Shown: positions 44,892 to 54,994, counted from the stretch's first letter. The stretch: 64,000 nt of DNA from G965229615 sp965229615 (GCA_965229615.1 OZ245890.1:620001-684000), one strand, 5' to 3'. The notes: generated by a model not told the origin, from the sequence alone. Translations and numbers: made by a program.

Positions 44892-45088
44892 TTTGATGAA
44901 ACAAAGTTTCTTATTTCGATGTTATGACACCATATATTGGCACGTAATAATTATGTATGATACAACAGTGAGGAAAATATGCAATCATTTAGTTTTATAC
45001 CTTTCCTCATTTTTAGTGGTACATTATTGATAAATCATTAGTATTTGGAATGCAGAGCTTTATAAGACACACAGAAAATAGTTAATTC

Positions 45089-48000
45089 ATGATATTGTTT
45101 GTAATCAAAGCTCTTTGCAAGAAAAAAGTGTCAAATGAAATGCAAGATAAATCTTTACATCATTACTTTACTATTACTATTTTGATATTACTATATACTC
45201 TACGCTATACTGATGTAGTGGATGCAAAAACAGCTAATGTTTTGCAGGACTGTGTAACGGTAAATAGTTCAACATATAACCAGTCTGAAAGTAAGTTTGA
45301 TGTAGGTAGTCTTAATGAGAAGAAATATTGCAGTACAAGATGCAAGGATTTTATGTTGAAAACAAAAATAGATGGACAAAATCAAGATCTTGTCACAAGT
45401 TGTAAAGAACACTGCTTGCAATATCAGGAAGATACTAAAAATCCACAAGCCTATAGTGCAAGAAAAAGATTGGAAAATAAATTTGAGAAGTCTGGAACAT
45501 TTGATGGCAAAGCAGTAACAATACCATTATCAAGCTATCCCTATGCGGAAAGCGTGACCAATGTTAGCTTCAAATCAGATGAAGCAAACTCTATAAGTGA
45601 ACAATCAGATACAAATGAACAATTCACTCGAATCAACATTGGACAAAATCAAGTCATAACATTATCACTAGACACATCAGTAAAAAATACAATATATGCA
45701 TGTGGGCATAGAGTATTGAAGATTGATCCAGTATTTCCTAATTTGTTCAAAATGTCACCTGAATCAGTTGCTGGTGGCAATGCTGCTGAGAACGCATATA
45801 ATAATATGCATGACGATAAAAAAACCAATATTCAAACAATACTGGAGTACTATACAAGGTTCACTACCTTTTCATTTGATGAATACGTTAAAGTTGAAGG
45901 GATGCATGAAAATGATAGTCCTAGCACCATTTATAACAACATACTCAAGTTAAAAAAGCGGAATACGGATGAGACAAATAAGAGTTTAAAAGCTATGGGT
46001 GTATATAATGATATTGATATTGAAAAGATATATAAGTATAAGAATAATGAAAAATTGTCAGTAGATATTAGTGGAATTATGGAGTGGCCAAGTGAGCAAA
46101 AAAAATATCATCCATGTTTTACTTACCTTGATAACACAAATGCGATTACGAATTCTGAGATAATGTCATGTGATGGAGAAAATATAACTGGGTGTAAACT
46201 CATACAAAGTATCAAAGATAAACCAGATAAATCAAGTATTAATATAAAGAACTATCCACAAGATGTTGGTTGTTATCCACAATGGCATATATATAATAGG
46301 CAGTATCTCAATACTGGCATTACAATATCTGATGGCGATTTCCTCAAAATATCATGGGGTGGTGATATGATTTTAGGTAATGGTCTCACCATACCATTTT
46401 TCAACCAAGCGATAGCGAAAATTGCAGCTGCACATGGAGGAATGAAAGTATGGCCATTTGAGAAATTCTCTCGGAATACTAACCTTGCTAGAATTAACAC
46501 AAAGCAGTTGCTGAGGGATATGAGCACTCTTGATATCAAGGGATTAGGATTACTTATTGGTGAGGATGGTATAGAGCCAAAAAGTGACCAAAATCAAGGC
46601 CAAAAACCAGAATTGTGTGGTGGTAAACTAATGAGTGATATAAAAGGTGGTAATACATCAAAGGAATATTATGGTTTACAAGGTCTTATCATGAGAAATA
46701 ATGCAATATCATATGAGCAGTCGTATCAATGTAACAATATCAGCATGGGAGCTGATAGGTATGAATTCAGTGGCAGGGTAGCGAATGTACAAAAGCAACA
46801 ATTGGAGATTAGACATTATATTCCAGACAGTAATTCTCCAAATCGCTATATTTATGACAATAGCCCTACCATCATCGGTGGGTCCCAAGTTTCTATAGAA
46901 TGGGGAGGATGTCCTATGTATGATGGTGAGGGATTAGAATATGCCCTTGAGAGCAACAGCACAAATGGTAATTTTGAGTGGAAAACGACGAATTTAAACA
47001 CTGGAAATGAGCTCATCTTTGCACCTGAAAACACTAAGATAAAACCCGCCTCCAATATCATTACATTAGATAATAATATCAAATCCATTCTGCTCAGGGT
47101 AAATCCATATGATAAGCATGCTGGTAGACGAATCACACAAGCAGATAGTAGCTATAGTGTTGTTGTAAGAACAGGAGATGCAATGATGGAAAATAATGAT
47201 GATTATAATATCTTGAAAAAGATATCACTTGTTATTTTTTCTACCCTCATAGGAGACATTGAAAAGATAGTGAATGAAGGTAAGTTTGATGGTGTTGTGG
47301 TGGAACTTGCAAGAGCAATATTTAAAAATCTCGCATATATAATTCATGGGTGTGTAGTACTGTATGTCGCATTTACTGGCCTTGGATTCATGCTTGGTAC
47401 AATCAAGATGAACCAACATGAAATGCTCATGAGAATCCTAAAGCTCACAATAGTTGCATTAATAGTCAGTCAGACCGTTCAAGATTTGTTCATCAAAAAC
47501 TTCCTGAGAACATTCATAATTGGTGTGTTACAAATCTCATCAAGAGTACAATATGAATTCTATAGTATCGTTGGTACTGTCAATTCTGGTCCATATGAAC
47601 CAGAGAATTACTTCAACTACTGGGATATGACAGGTGGCCTCATTGCTGCTATGACCAGTCACGGTACAGGGTATAGGATATTGGCGCTGATCATATCCAA
47701 CATATTTGGATTATTCACTGCACTAGTCATGGTTGCAAGTTTCGTTATTGTATTTGTAATGATTATACAATCAGCATTTTTATTTATATCTGCAATGATA
47801 ACACAATCAATGCTTCTACTTATTGCTCCATGGTTCATTGCAATGAAACTATTTGCAGCAACGAAAGACATGTTTGACACATGGTTTAAACAAGTCGTCT
47901 ATTTCGCGGTTTTACCTGTTGGTGTTGTGATAACTACTAGTTTGATGTTTTTATTAATCAGGCATACGATGGATGCGATGCTTGGATTCTCATATTGTAC

Positions 48001-48382
48001 TAAGTGTTTTTTAAAACTTAGTTTTATTGTTGATAAGTGCATCATACCACTCGCTTACTTGCTGAACAATTCTTTTGTACCTGATGAAGCGATGTCATTA
48101 TTACCAACTGGTATTGTTGCAGCAGTATTCACATTCGCACTTTTAGCTTTCACAGGATGGTATATCATTGCCTATGTTGTAAGGATGTTATCCTATATTG
48201 TAGCTTTCAAAGCTGAGGCATATGGTAAGGGTAGTACAACGGGTTTATTTAGTGCAATGTCTGAAGATATCGCAGGGATGAAGCAAAAAGGTGCACAATA
48301 TATGTATGAGAGAGCCAGCAAACAAAAATACGAAACCAAGAAACGTCTTGATGATATAGGCAGGGCTTTGGATAGGTTCTAA
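45089..48382 (+). CDS. virB6: Type IV secretion system protein VirB6 (TrbL/VirB6, large rickettsial form)
   Basis: An inner-membrane channel component of the P-type (vir) type IV secretion system. Of the 1097 residues, an N-terminal helix/signal is at about 24-45, a long Cys-containing extracytoplasmic region runs from about 50-700, and the VirB6 core is at about 705-1050 with about seven hydrophobic helices (IIHGCVVLYVAFTGLGFMLG; FGLFTALVMVASFVIVFVM; TGIVAAVFTFALLAFTGWY). A charged cytoplasmic tail ends it. Rickettsiales typically carry several such giant VirB6 paralogues with virB3-virB4; this copy is alone. Start may be ATG 45089 or the in-frame ATG at 45140. Confidence 0.88.
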   Translation: MILFVIKALCKKKVSNEMQDKSLHHYFTITILILLYTLRYTDVVDAKTANVLQDCVTVNSSTYNQSESKFDVGSLNEKKYCSTRCKDFMLKTKIDGQNQDLVTSCKEHCLQYQEDTKNPQAYSARKRLENKFEKSGTFDGKAVTIPLSSYPYAESVTNVSFKSDEANSISEQSDTNEQFTRINIGQNQVITLSLDTSVKNTIYACGHRVLKIDPVFPNLFKMSPESVAGGNAAENAYNNMHDDKKTNIQTILEYYTRFTTFSFDEYVKVEGMHENDSPSTIYNNILKLKKRNTDETNKSLKAMGVYNDIDIEKIYKYKNNEKLSVDISGIMEWPSEQKKYHPCFTYLDNTNAITNSEIMSCDGENITGCKLIQSIKDKPDKSSINIKNYPQDVGCYPQWHIYNRQYLNTGITISDGDFLKISWGGDMILGNGLTIPFFNQAIAKIAAAHGGMKVWPFEKFSRNTNLARINTKQLLRDMSTLDIKGLGLLIGEDGIEPKSDQNQGQKPELCGGKLMSDIKGGNTSKEYYGLQGLIMRNNAISYEQSYQCNNISMGADRYEFSGRVANVQKQQLEIRHYIPDSNSPNRYIYDNSPTIIGGSQVSIEWGGCPMYDGEGLEYALESNSTNGNFEWKTTNLNTGNELIFAPENTKIKPASNIITLDNNIKSILLRVNPYDKHAGRRITQADSSYSVVVRTGDAMMENNDDYNILKKISLVIFSTLIGDIEKIVNEGKFDGVVVELARAIFKNLAYIIHGCVVLYVAFTGLGFMLGTIKMNQHEMLMRILKLTIVALIVSQTVQDLFIKNFLRTFIIGVLQISSRVQYEFYSIVGTVNSGPYEPENYFNYWDMTGGLIAAMTSHGTGYRILALIISNIFGLFTALVMVASFVIVFVMIIQSAFLFISAMITQSMLLLIAPWFIAMKLFAATKDMFDTWFKQVVYFAVLPVGVVITTSLMFLLIRHTMDAMLGFSYCTKCFLKLSFIVDKCIIPLAYLLNNSFVPDEAMSLLPTGIVAAVFTFALLAFTGWYIIAYVVRMLSYIVAFKAEAYGKGSTTGLFSAMSEDIAGMKQKGAQYMYERASKQKYETKKRLDDIGRALDRF

Positions 48383-48464
48383 AAAATGAAATTTGACTAT
48401 TTGTTATTTCACAACTATTTTGCTTTATATTCTATTGCTCGCTTGTAGATTATTGATTTGTAGC

Positions 48465-49622
48465 ATGAGGCACATTATACAATACTTGTTACTATCGGTT
48501 TTATTTTCCATTGCACAATCACATGCGGTGGAAGCTGTATCGCCTATAGCTGTACAACGCTACCAAACCAATGCAAAGCAAGCAATATTATTCGACTATG
48601 ATACAGGGCAAATACTCTTTGCACACAATGCTGACCAGCTTATGCATCCTTCTTCAATGACAAAAACAATGACAACATATATTGTGTTTTCAGCATTGAA
48701 GGATGGAATATTATCACTAGATGATAAGTTCACTGTGAGTGAGAAGGCATGGCAAATGTCTGGCTCGAAAATGTTTCTTCAAAATGGTGAAAATGTGACG
48801 GTAGATAACTTAATAAAAGGTGTTATAGTGCAATCTGGTAATGATGCGTGTGTGGTACTAGCTGAAGGTATGTTTGGTGATGAAACTGTTTTTGTGCAGC
48901 ATATGAATGCCATTGCAGAAAAACTTGGTATGAAACAAACACACTTTGTAAACTCTAGTGGTTGGCCTGACCCAATACATCTTACTACAGCAAGAGATCT
49001 AGGAAGACTTGCGAGAGCCATGATAAAGGAATTTCCAGAGTATTATCACTATCACGCTGTTGGGAGTTTTACTTATAGTAATATAACACAAAGAAACCGC
49101 AATGCAATGTTGGGCAAACTTGGTGTTGATGGTATTAAAACAGGTCATACAGAAGCAGGTGGGTATGGTATAATATTAAGTAATATGAACGGTGACAGAA
49201 GAATGATAGCAGTCATCAATGGCTTAGCAAGTGAAAAGGCAAGATTGCAGGAGGGAGAAAGGATCTTAACGTATGGTTATGCCTTCAAGAAAGCAATATT
49301 ATTTTCAAATGTAAATCATATTGCAACAGCTCAGGTATTATATGGTAGCACACCAAATGTATATCTTACTGTAGCAAGTGATGCGCATATTCTGACACAG
49401 CAGCTATATCAAGAGAACATCAAGTGTAAAGTAAAATATAACGATTATATAAAGGCTCCAATATACAAGGGAACAAAGCTAGGTGTTGTTGAGTGTAGCA
49501 TACCAAACATAAATGATGATCAAACGTCCTTTGATCTGGTTGCTACTGATGATGTACAAAAGGCAAACTTCGTGCAACATATTTGGCAAAATATTGAGAA
49601 CTGGATCGCTGGTACAAACTAA
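48465..49622 (+). CDS. D-alanyl-D-alanine carboxypeptidase (PBP5/6, DacA/DacF type)
   Basis: A serine DD-carboxypeptidase that trims the terminal D-Ala of peptidoglycan stem peptides. The start is ATG 48465 (MRHIIQYLLLSVLFSIAQSH), opening a signal peptide; the longer frame begins with TTG. Penicillin-binding motifs are SMTK (in MHPSSMTKTMT, near 61-64), SGN (VQSGNDAC, near 123) and KTG (DGIKTGHTEAGG, near 225). 385 residues with a C-terminal beta domain. Active in the periplasm. Confidence 0.94.
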   Translation: MRHIIQYLLLSVLFSIAQSHAVEAVSPIAVQRYQTNAKQAILFDYDTGQILFAHNADQLMHPSSMTKTMTTYIVFSALKDGILSLDDKFTVSEKAWQMSGSKMFLQNGENVTVDNLIKGVIVQSGNDACVVLAEGMFGDETVFVQHMNAIAEKLGMKQTHFVNSSGWPDPIHLTTARDLGRLARAMIKEFPEYYHYHAVGSFTYSNITQRNRNAMLGKLGVDGIKTGHTEAGGYGIILSNMNGDRRMIAVINGLASEKARLQEGERILTYGYAFKKAILFSNVNHIATAQVLYGSTPNVYLTVASDAHILTQQLYQENIKCKVKYNDYIKAPIYKGTKLGVVECSIPNINDDQTSFDLVATDDVQKANFVQHIWQNIENWIAGTN

Positions 49623-49699
49623 CTAGTATTAGTATGACAATTTGAACACTTGTACTTCCATACATCACTGGAGGTATTTAGAATAAAAATAAAACACCT

Positions 49700-50281
49700 A
49701 TGCTAAGAAAAAGAGGCAGACCAAAGATACGCTGTCATGATGTCCAGAAGCGTGGATTGCAAACGCTTTCCGAACCACTGGATTTATGTTTGGAATACAG
49801 TATTATTAACAGCAGACAACATAAAGCTGCATTAAAATTAAGATGGTTATATATATTGCATTTTGGCTTACCAACTATACAGGGGTATGACCTTGCAAAA
49901 GTTAGAGGTAGAGGTATATCGAAATATAGTGAAAGATGGTTAGAGGAAAGAAGAAGTGAATATAAAAAAATAGCTGCAGCATTGCATAATGAAAATAAAT
50001 ATGCTGCAAAACTACTATATAATATAGTAATATACCATTATTACCCCATATTCTTGAAGAAAATAATGCAATGGAAAATTAGCAAACATTTACGGTTGCT
50101 CAATGTAGTTGCCATGCATACGTTGCAACCCACTGACATCAAGATTAGTGATAAGGAACTTACAGAGAAAAAACTATTTAAACTCGCTATACAAACTTTG
50201 GAAGAAATTTCAGATGAAGTATTTTTCCGTGATACCTGCGCTGCCGCTATAATAAACATTAATAATATGAATCAATTATAA
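49700..50281 (+). CDS. Conserved hypothetical protein upstream of coq7
   Basis: No named family is recognised. The 193 residues are very basic at the start (RKRGRPKIR, an AT-hook-like GRP core). A region beginning near residue 18 resembles by memory a short alphaproteobacterial family with RGRP N-termini and a helix near LKLRWLYILHFGLPT. Its last base pair overlaps the coq7 ATG by one base, so the two are translationally linked. No catalytic motif is seen. Confidence 0.6.
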   Translation: MLRKRGRPKIRCHDVQKRGLQTLSEPLDLCLEYSIINSRQHKAALKLRWLYILHFGLPTIQGYDLAKVRGRGISKYSERWLEERRSEYKKIAAALHNENKYAAKLLYNIVIYHYYPIFLKKIMQWKISKHLRLLNVVAMHTLQPTDIKISDKELTEKKLFKLAIQTLEEISDEVFFRDTCAAAIININNMNQL

Positions 50282-50904
50282 TGAAAGGTAAATGGTTACC
50301 AGGTGATAAAACCGTTGAATATACAGTTGATCAAATGCTTAGAGTTGATCACAGTGGTGAATGTGGTGCTAAAAAGATATATCTTGGACAAATTGCATCA
50401 ATGAAATTTTTGCATTACCTTAAAACAAATCAATCAAACAATGAACAGTTATCTGCTTGCATCAATACATTGACTGAAATGTATGAACAAGAATGTGTAC
50501 ACCATGATTATTTTGTAAAAATGATCAGTACATATAAAGTGAGACCAAGTTTTTTCCTCCCAATGTGGTCATTATGTGGATGGTTTATTGGATTCATTAG
50601 TAGTTTGTTAGGCAAAAAAGCTGCCATGGCATGCACAGTTGCAGTTGAAGATGTAATCAGTCTACACTATGAAAATCAACTTATATCACTACGATCTTTG
50701 ATACAAAACAGTGCATGTTATAAGTATGATTCAATTGCTTTGAATGAACTATATGAAAAGATTTCAACCTTTAGAAAAGACGAAATAGAACATTTAAATA
50801 TTGGTATTAATAATGATGCAGAGAAAATGCTTTGGTATTCCTGCTACACCATGTTAGTAAAACTTATCACTCATCTTGCTATTGTTGTTGCAAAAAAAAT
50901 TTAG
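50281..50904 (+). CDS. coq7: Demethoxyubiquinone hydroxylase COQ7 (UbiF-equivalent)
   Basis: A di-iron monooxygenase for the C6 hydroxylation of ubiquinone synthesis. Iron ligands are visible as MLRVDHSGECGAKKIY (Glu), MYEQECVHHDYF (Glu, His), VAVEDVISLHYENQ (Glu) and FRKDEIEHLNIG (Glu, His). At 207 residues it is a full COQ7. With ubiG and ubiE in the window, three steps of quinone synthesis are present. Confidence 0.94.
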   Translation: MKGKWLPGDKTVEYTVDQMLRVDHSGECGAKKIYLGQIASMKFLHYLKTNQSNNEQLSACINTLTEMYEQECVHHDYFVKMISTYKVRPSFFLPMWSLCGWFIGFISSLLGKKAAMACTVAVEDVISLHYENQLISLRSLIQNSACYKYDSIALNELYEKISTFRKDEIEHLNIGINNDAEKMLWYSCYTMLVKLITHLAIVVAKKI

Positions 50905-50956
50905 ATTCTTTATACTATCAATTGTAGTAATGCAAATTAGTAATTTATAATAACTA

Positions 50957-51463
50957 ATGTTTTCAGCAGATTCGCAATTGTCAGATCTAAATCAAAGCAT
51001 AAATATGTGTGATAAGTATACCGATATTTATCTCGAGCCTGATTATGAGCCATGTCAGGATGAAGAGTATATGTCAGATAAACAACTTGCATATTTTTTA
51101 AGAAAATTAATTACATGGAAGCAATCATTGCAACAAGATTCAGCAATGACATTGAGTCACTTGCGTGAGGAAAATTGGAATGAATCTGATCCGAGTGATA
51201 GAGCAACAATAGAATCAGATATAGGACTTGAATTAAGAAGCAGGGACAGGTTAAGAAAACTAATAGATCAGATAGACCTAGCAATAGTACGGATAAAAAA
51301 TGGTACATATGGTTATTGCGAAGAAACAGGTGATGAAATCGGAGTAAAGCGTTTGATGGCAAGACCGATAGCAAGAATGTGTTTGGAAGCACAAGAAAAA
51401 CATGAGAAATTTGAAAGGGTACATAATGATTTAATAGTGCTTGATGATATGAATGATGTATAA
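50957..51463 (+). CDS. dksA: DksA-family RNA polymerase-binding protein
   Basis: Binds the RNA polymerase secondary channel and acts with ppGpp. The 168 residues have an acidic N-terminus, a coiled-coil hairpin (LRKLITWKQSLQQ...RDRLRKLIDQIDLAI, about 48-115), and a zinc-finger-like end NGTYGYCEETGDEIGVKRLM-ARPIARMCLEA. Only one Cys remains in each CxxC half (near residues 121 and 142), so zinc binding is probably lost or altered. It converges on nuoH. Confidence 0.88.
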   Translation: MFSADSQLSDLNQSINMCDKYTDIYLEPDYEPCQDEEYMSDKQLAYFLRKLITWKQSLQQDSAMTLSHLREENWNESDPSDRATIESDIGLELRSRDRLRKLIDQIDLAIVRIKNGTYGYCEETGDEIGVKRLMARPIARMCLEAQEKHEKFERVHNDLIVLDDMNDV

Positions 51464-51481
51464 AAAAACAGCTGTTTGTTT

Positions 51482-52483
51482 TTATTTATACACTATCACA
51501 CTTGCTGTAATAATAACCCAACATAATGTCATTGGTAGTAGACATTTCCACCCTAATCTCATCAACTGGTCATATCTATATCGTGGCAACGCTGCTCTAA
51601 CCCATATGAAAATAAAAAGGCAAAACATAATCTTTAATACAAACCAAATCACTGGTGGAATAAACTCAAGCTGCAGTATACCAAATGGTGGAAACCATCC
51701 TCCTAGAAATAACACTGTTGCTATTGCACTCATTAAAATCATATTAGCATACTCTCCTAGGAAAAAAAGTGCGAATGGCATTGATGAGTATTCAACATGA
51801 TAACCAGCAACGAGTTCTGCTTCTGCTTCTGGCAAATCAAATGGGTGTCTATTTGTTTCAGCCAGTATTGATATGAAAAATACTACAAACATTGGTAGCA
51901 TTAACAAATCTATATATAGTGGGTTGCTTTGTTGTGCGATCACTATCTCACGCAGATTTAAAGATCCAGTTGTCAATAGCACACATACTATACATAAACC
52001 TATCGATAACTCATATGATATCATCTGTGCTGCTGATCTCATTGCACCTATGAAGGCGTATTTTGAATTGCTTGCCCAACCTGCAATGATGATGCCATAC
52101 ACACCAAGAGATGATATAGCAAGTAAATATAACACACCTATGTTTATATCAGCTACCGAGAAGTTATCTATTGGTATTACTCCCCATCCTAGTATTGCTA
52201 ATGAAAAGGTTAATATTGGCGCAAGAAGGAATAAAAATTTATTCGAATGATTTGGTATTACAAACTCCTTTCGCATGAGTTTCAATGCATCAGCAATGGG
52301 TTGCAATAGTCCAAATGGACCAACAGTATTTGGCCCACACCTCAATTGCATAGCACCTATGATCCTGCGTTCAGCTAATGTGAGGTAAGCAACAGATAAC
52401 AATAATGGAATTAATAGTACAGCGATTCTAGCAACAATTGGCAGTAATATATCTAGCATTTCAAAAATATACTGTGCATTCAT
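51482..52483 (-). CDS. nuoH: NADH-quinone oxidoreductase subunit H
   Basis: The ND1-like membrane subunit of complex I that forms part of the quinone site. The start is ATG 52483 (MNAQYIFEML; 333 residues), as the previous in-frame start is TTG. About eight helices; the conserved blocks are LAERRIIGAMQLRCGPNTVGPFG-LLQP, GWASNSKYAFIGAMRSAAQM-ISYE and NRHPFDLPEAEAELVAGYHVEYS. It is the last gene of a nuoF-pdhA-nuoH run. Confidence 0.95.
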   Translation of the reverse strand: MNAQYIFEMLDILLPIVARIAVLLIPLLLSVAYLTLAERRIIGAMQLRCGPNTVGPFGLLQPIADALKLMRKEFVIPNHSNKFLFLLAPILTFSLAILGWGVIPIDNFSVADINIGVLYLLAISSLGVYGIIIAGWASNSKYAFIGAMRSAAQMISYELSIGLCIVCVLLTTGSLNLREIVIAQQSNPLYIDLLMLPMFVVFFISILAETNRHPFDLPEAEAELVAGYHVEYSSMPFALFFLGEYANMILMSAIATVLFLGGWFPPFGILQLEFIPPVIWFVLKIMFCLFIFIWVRAALPRYRYDQLMRLGWKCLLPMTLCWVIITASVIVYK

Positions 52484-52522
52484 AATCAATTGTTAAAGTA
52501 ATTTTTTATTCCTATAACCTCA

Positions 52523-53506
52523 TCACATGATACAAACGTCTGCATATAATTCACTTGAATTTGGCAATCCACTTTTTTCTGCCCTTTCTGATATATCAGC
52601 AACTTGTGCACGAACCTTTTTATCAATATCCTTCAGCAAGCTTTCTTTAACATTGTGTTGCGACAGCAGATGTTCTTTAAGGCTATCTATTGGATCACGA
52701 CATTTGTATTGCTCAACCTCCTCCTTTGTACGATACTTTGCTGGGTCTGACATTGAGTGCCCTCTATATCTATATGTTTTCATTTCTAGTATCATTGGAC
52801 CATTACCAATGCGAACATATTCAAGAGCCCTTTTAGTTGCATTACATACTGCAAAGAAATCCATACCATCAACTTGCTCTCCCGGTATATCAAATGACTG
52901 TCCACGGCGATATAAGTCAGTTGTACTACATCCCATGGCAAGAGATGTTCCCATCGAATACTCATTATTTTCAATCACGTACAACACTGGTAAATCCCAT
53001 AATTTAGCCATATTAAATGCTTCATATACCTGTCCCTGATTGATTGCACCATCACCTAGAAGTGTTATTGCTACATTGTTTTGTTTCCTATATTTAAAGC
53101 TAAATGCTATGCCTGTGCCAAGTGGGACTTGTGCACCGACAATACCATGACCACCATAAAAACATTTATCTACATCAAACATATGCATTGACCCACCTTT
53201 ACCCTTAGAACATCCATTTTCCTTACCAAGCAACTCTGCCATGATAATTTCAGGGTCTGTACCACGAGCTAGCATCAAGCCATGATCTCTATAACTTGTA
53301 ATCATTGCATCATGTGATCGCGATGCATGTTGCAACCCAACCGCAACAGCCTCCTGACCTATATACAAATGGCAAAACCCTCCTATTAATCCCATACCAT
53401 AAAGCTGTCCCGCCTTTTCTTCGAAACGTCGCAACAGAAGCATTTGCTCATATATTCCTAGTAACGCATTGCAATCCATCTTTTGTTCTTTTGTAGGTTT
53501 CACCAT
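52523..53506 (-). CDS. pdhA: Pyruvate dehydrogenase E1 component subunit alpha
   Basis: The TPP-dependent E1 alpha chain that decarboxylates pyruvate. The thiamine-pyrophosphate motif is LGDGAINQGQVYEAFNMAKL through VIENN near 155-190. RRFEEKAGQLYGMGLIGGFC, HLYIGQEAVAVG and the loop TYRYRGHSMSDPAKYR are diagnostic. At 327 residues it is complete. It sits 39 bases upstream of nuoH and downstream of nuoF; E1 beta is not adjacent. Confidence 0.95.
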   Translation of the reverse strand: MVKPTKEQKMDCNALLGIYEQMLLLRRFEEKAGQLYGMGLIGGFCHLYIGQEAVAVGLQHASRSHDAMITSYRDHGLMLARGTDPEIIMAELLGKENGCSKGKGGSMHMFDVDKCFYGGHGIVGAQVPLGTGIAFSFKYRKQNNVAITLLGDGAINQGQVYEAFNMAKLWDLPVLYVIENNEYSMGTSLAMGCSTTDLYRRGQSFDIPGEQVDGMDFFAVCNATKRALEYVRIGNGPMILEMKTYRYRGHSMSDPAKYRTKEEVEQYKCRDPIDSLKEHLLSQHNVKESLLKDIDKKVRAQVADISERAEKSGLPNSSELYADVCIM

Positions 53507-53551
53507 ATTTCTTATTTTTCAAGTTTATAAATATTTAAATATTTAAATGTA

Positions 53552-54823
53552 TTATTGATTTTGCATTTTTATTCTATCTTCTATAACATAACGAAAATTC
53601 TTTATAAGCCCTTGTATTGGCCAAGCTGCAGCATCTCCCAATGCACAAATTGTATGTCCTTCAATCTGTTTTGTTAAACTCAATAGTTGATCTATTTCTT
53701 CAATTCTAGCGTTACCATTTATAAATCTTTGCATTATACGATACATCCAGCCCGTTCCTTCCCTGCATGGTGTGCATTGTCCACATGATTCATGCATGTA
53801 AAAATGCGATAATCTTGCTATTGCTTCTATGATATCAGTTGACTTATCCATCACAATAACCGCACCAGTGCCCAAGGCACTTCCAACAGAACGCAAACTA
53901 TCAAAATCCATCAAGACTGATTCACATACTTCTTTAGTTATCATAGGAACTGAAGATCCGCCTGGTATTACAGCCAAGAGGTTATCCCATCCTCCCTTTA
54001 CACCACCTGCATGCTCTTCTATGAGTGTTTTCAGCGGAATAGACATTGCCTCCTCAACGTTGCATGGCTTGTTCACATGCCCAGATATGGAGAATATCTT
54101 TGTACCAGCATTGTTCGAGTTGCCTATCGCTGCAAACCACTCAGGTCCTCTTTTCAAAATTGTTGGCACTACAGCAATTGTTTCAATGTTGTTCACAACG
54201 GTAGGACATCCATACAAACCACAAACAGCAGGAAACGCAGGTGGTTTCAGACGTGGCATACCCTTTCGTCCTTCTAAACTATCAATCAGAGCAGTTTCTT
54301 CACCACATATATATGCACCAGCACCTCTATGAATATAGAGATCAAAATTGTATCCTGAATTGCAAGCGTTTCTTCCAATCAGTCTAGCATCATATGCTTC
54401 ATCTATTGCTCGTTGTAATATCATTGATTCGTCATAATATTCACCACGAATATATATATAACCAACATGTGATCTGATTGCATAGGCTGTGATCAGTGCC
54501 CCTTCAATGATTTTATGTGGTTCATATCTCATTATATCTCTATCCTTACATGTTCCAGGTTCACTCTCATCAGCATTTATCACCAAATATGATGGTTTTA
54601 CAGGGTTTTTAGGCATGAATGACCATTTCACCCCTGCGGGGAAACCAGCCCCCCCCCTACCTCTAAGCCCTGATTTTTTGATTTTATCTATGATATCATC
54701 TTGTGTGTTATCCTTTATAATATTAATAGTATTACTCCACTCACCTCTTATTATCGAGGTTTTTAAGTTACTGCATTGAGTACCGCCTAAATTGCTGAAT
54801 ATTCTGTCCTCATCCTTAAGCAT
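53552..54823 (-). CDS. nuoF: NADH-quinone oxidoreductase subunit F
   Basis: The NADH- and FMN-binding subunit of complex I. The start is ATG 54823 (MLKDEDRIFSNLGG), the usual alphaproteobacterial NuoF start; 423 residues. NADH/FMN motifs are LRGRGGAGFPAGVKWSFM, NADESEPGTCKDRDIM and GAGAYICGEETALIDSLEG. The N3 4Fe-4S cluster ligands are CGQCTPCREG and a later Cys in HTICALGDAA. It begins the nuoF-pdhA-nuoH run; nuoE and nuoG are not adjacent. Confidence 0.96.
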   Translation of the reverse strand: MLKDEDRIFSNLGGTQCSNLKTSIIRGEWSNTINIIKDNTQDDIIDKIKKSGLRGRGGAGFPAGVKWSFMPKNPVKPSYLVINADESEPGTCKDRDIMRYEPHKIIEGALITAYAIRSHVGYIYIRGEYYDESMILQRAIDEAYDARLIGRNACNSGYNFDLYIHRGAGAYICGEETALIDSLEGRKGMPRLKPPAFPAVCGLYGCPTVVNNIETIAVVPTILKRGPEWFAAIGNSNNAGTKIFSISGHVNKPCNVEEAMSIPLKTLIEEHAGGVKGGWDNLLAVIPGGSSVPMITKEVCESVLMDFDSLRSVGSALGTGAVIVMDKSTDIIEAIARLSHFYMHESCGQCTPCREGTGWMYRIMQRFINGNARIEEIDQLLSLTKQIEGHTICALGDAAAWPIQGLIKNFRYVIEDRIKMQNQ

Positions 54824-54912
54824 TGAAAAGAATAATATATTGTATTGTATTTCCATAGCACGCCCAGCAAGGGCTACATAACATAATTATAACCATACGA
54901 TCACAGCATCAG

Positions 54913-54943
54913 TTGATAAATAAGTCACAAAAAATGATATAAT
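54913..54943 (+). promoter_or_regulatory. Possible promoter of the class A PBP gene
   Basis: A perfect -10 TATAAT (54938-54943) has TTGATA 19 bases upstream (54913-54918), 51 bases before the ATG at 54995. The spacer is longer than ideal. Confidence 0.4.
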
Positions 54944-54994
54944 GAAAGGCATTCCAAATTTGAAATTCTACTGTATACACTAACAGAATTATGT

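Noticed and set aside
44966..45020. TGAGGAAA...TTTCCTCA inverted repeat followed by T residues between rnd and virB6
   Set aside because: The loop is very long (about 27 bases), and the position between divergent genes gives no gene to terminate; left as unassigned.
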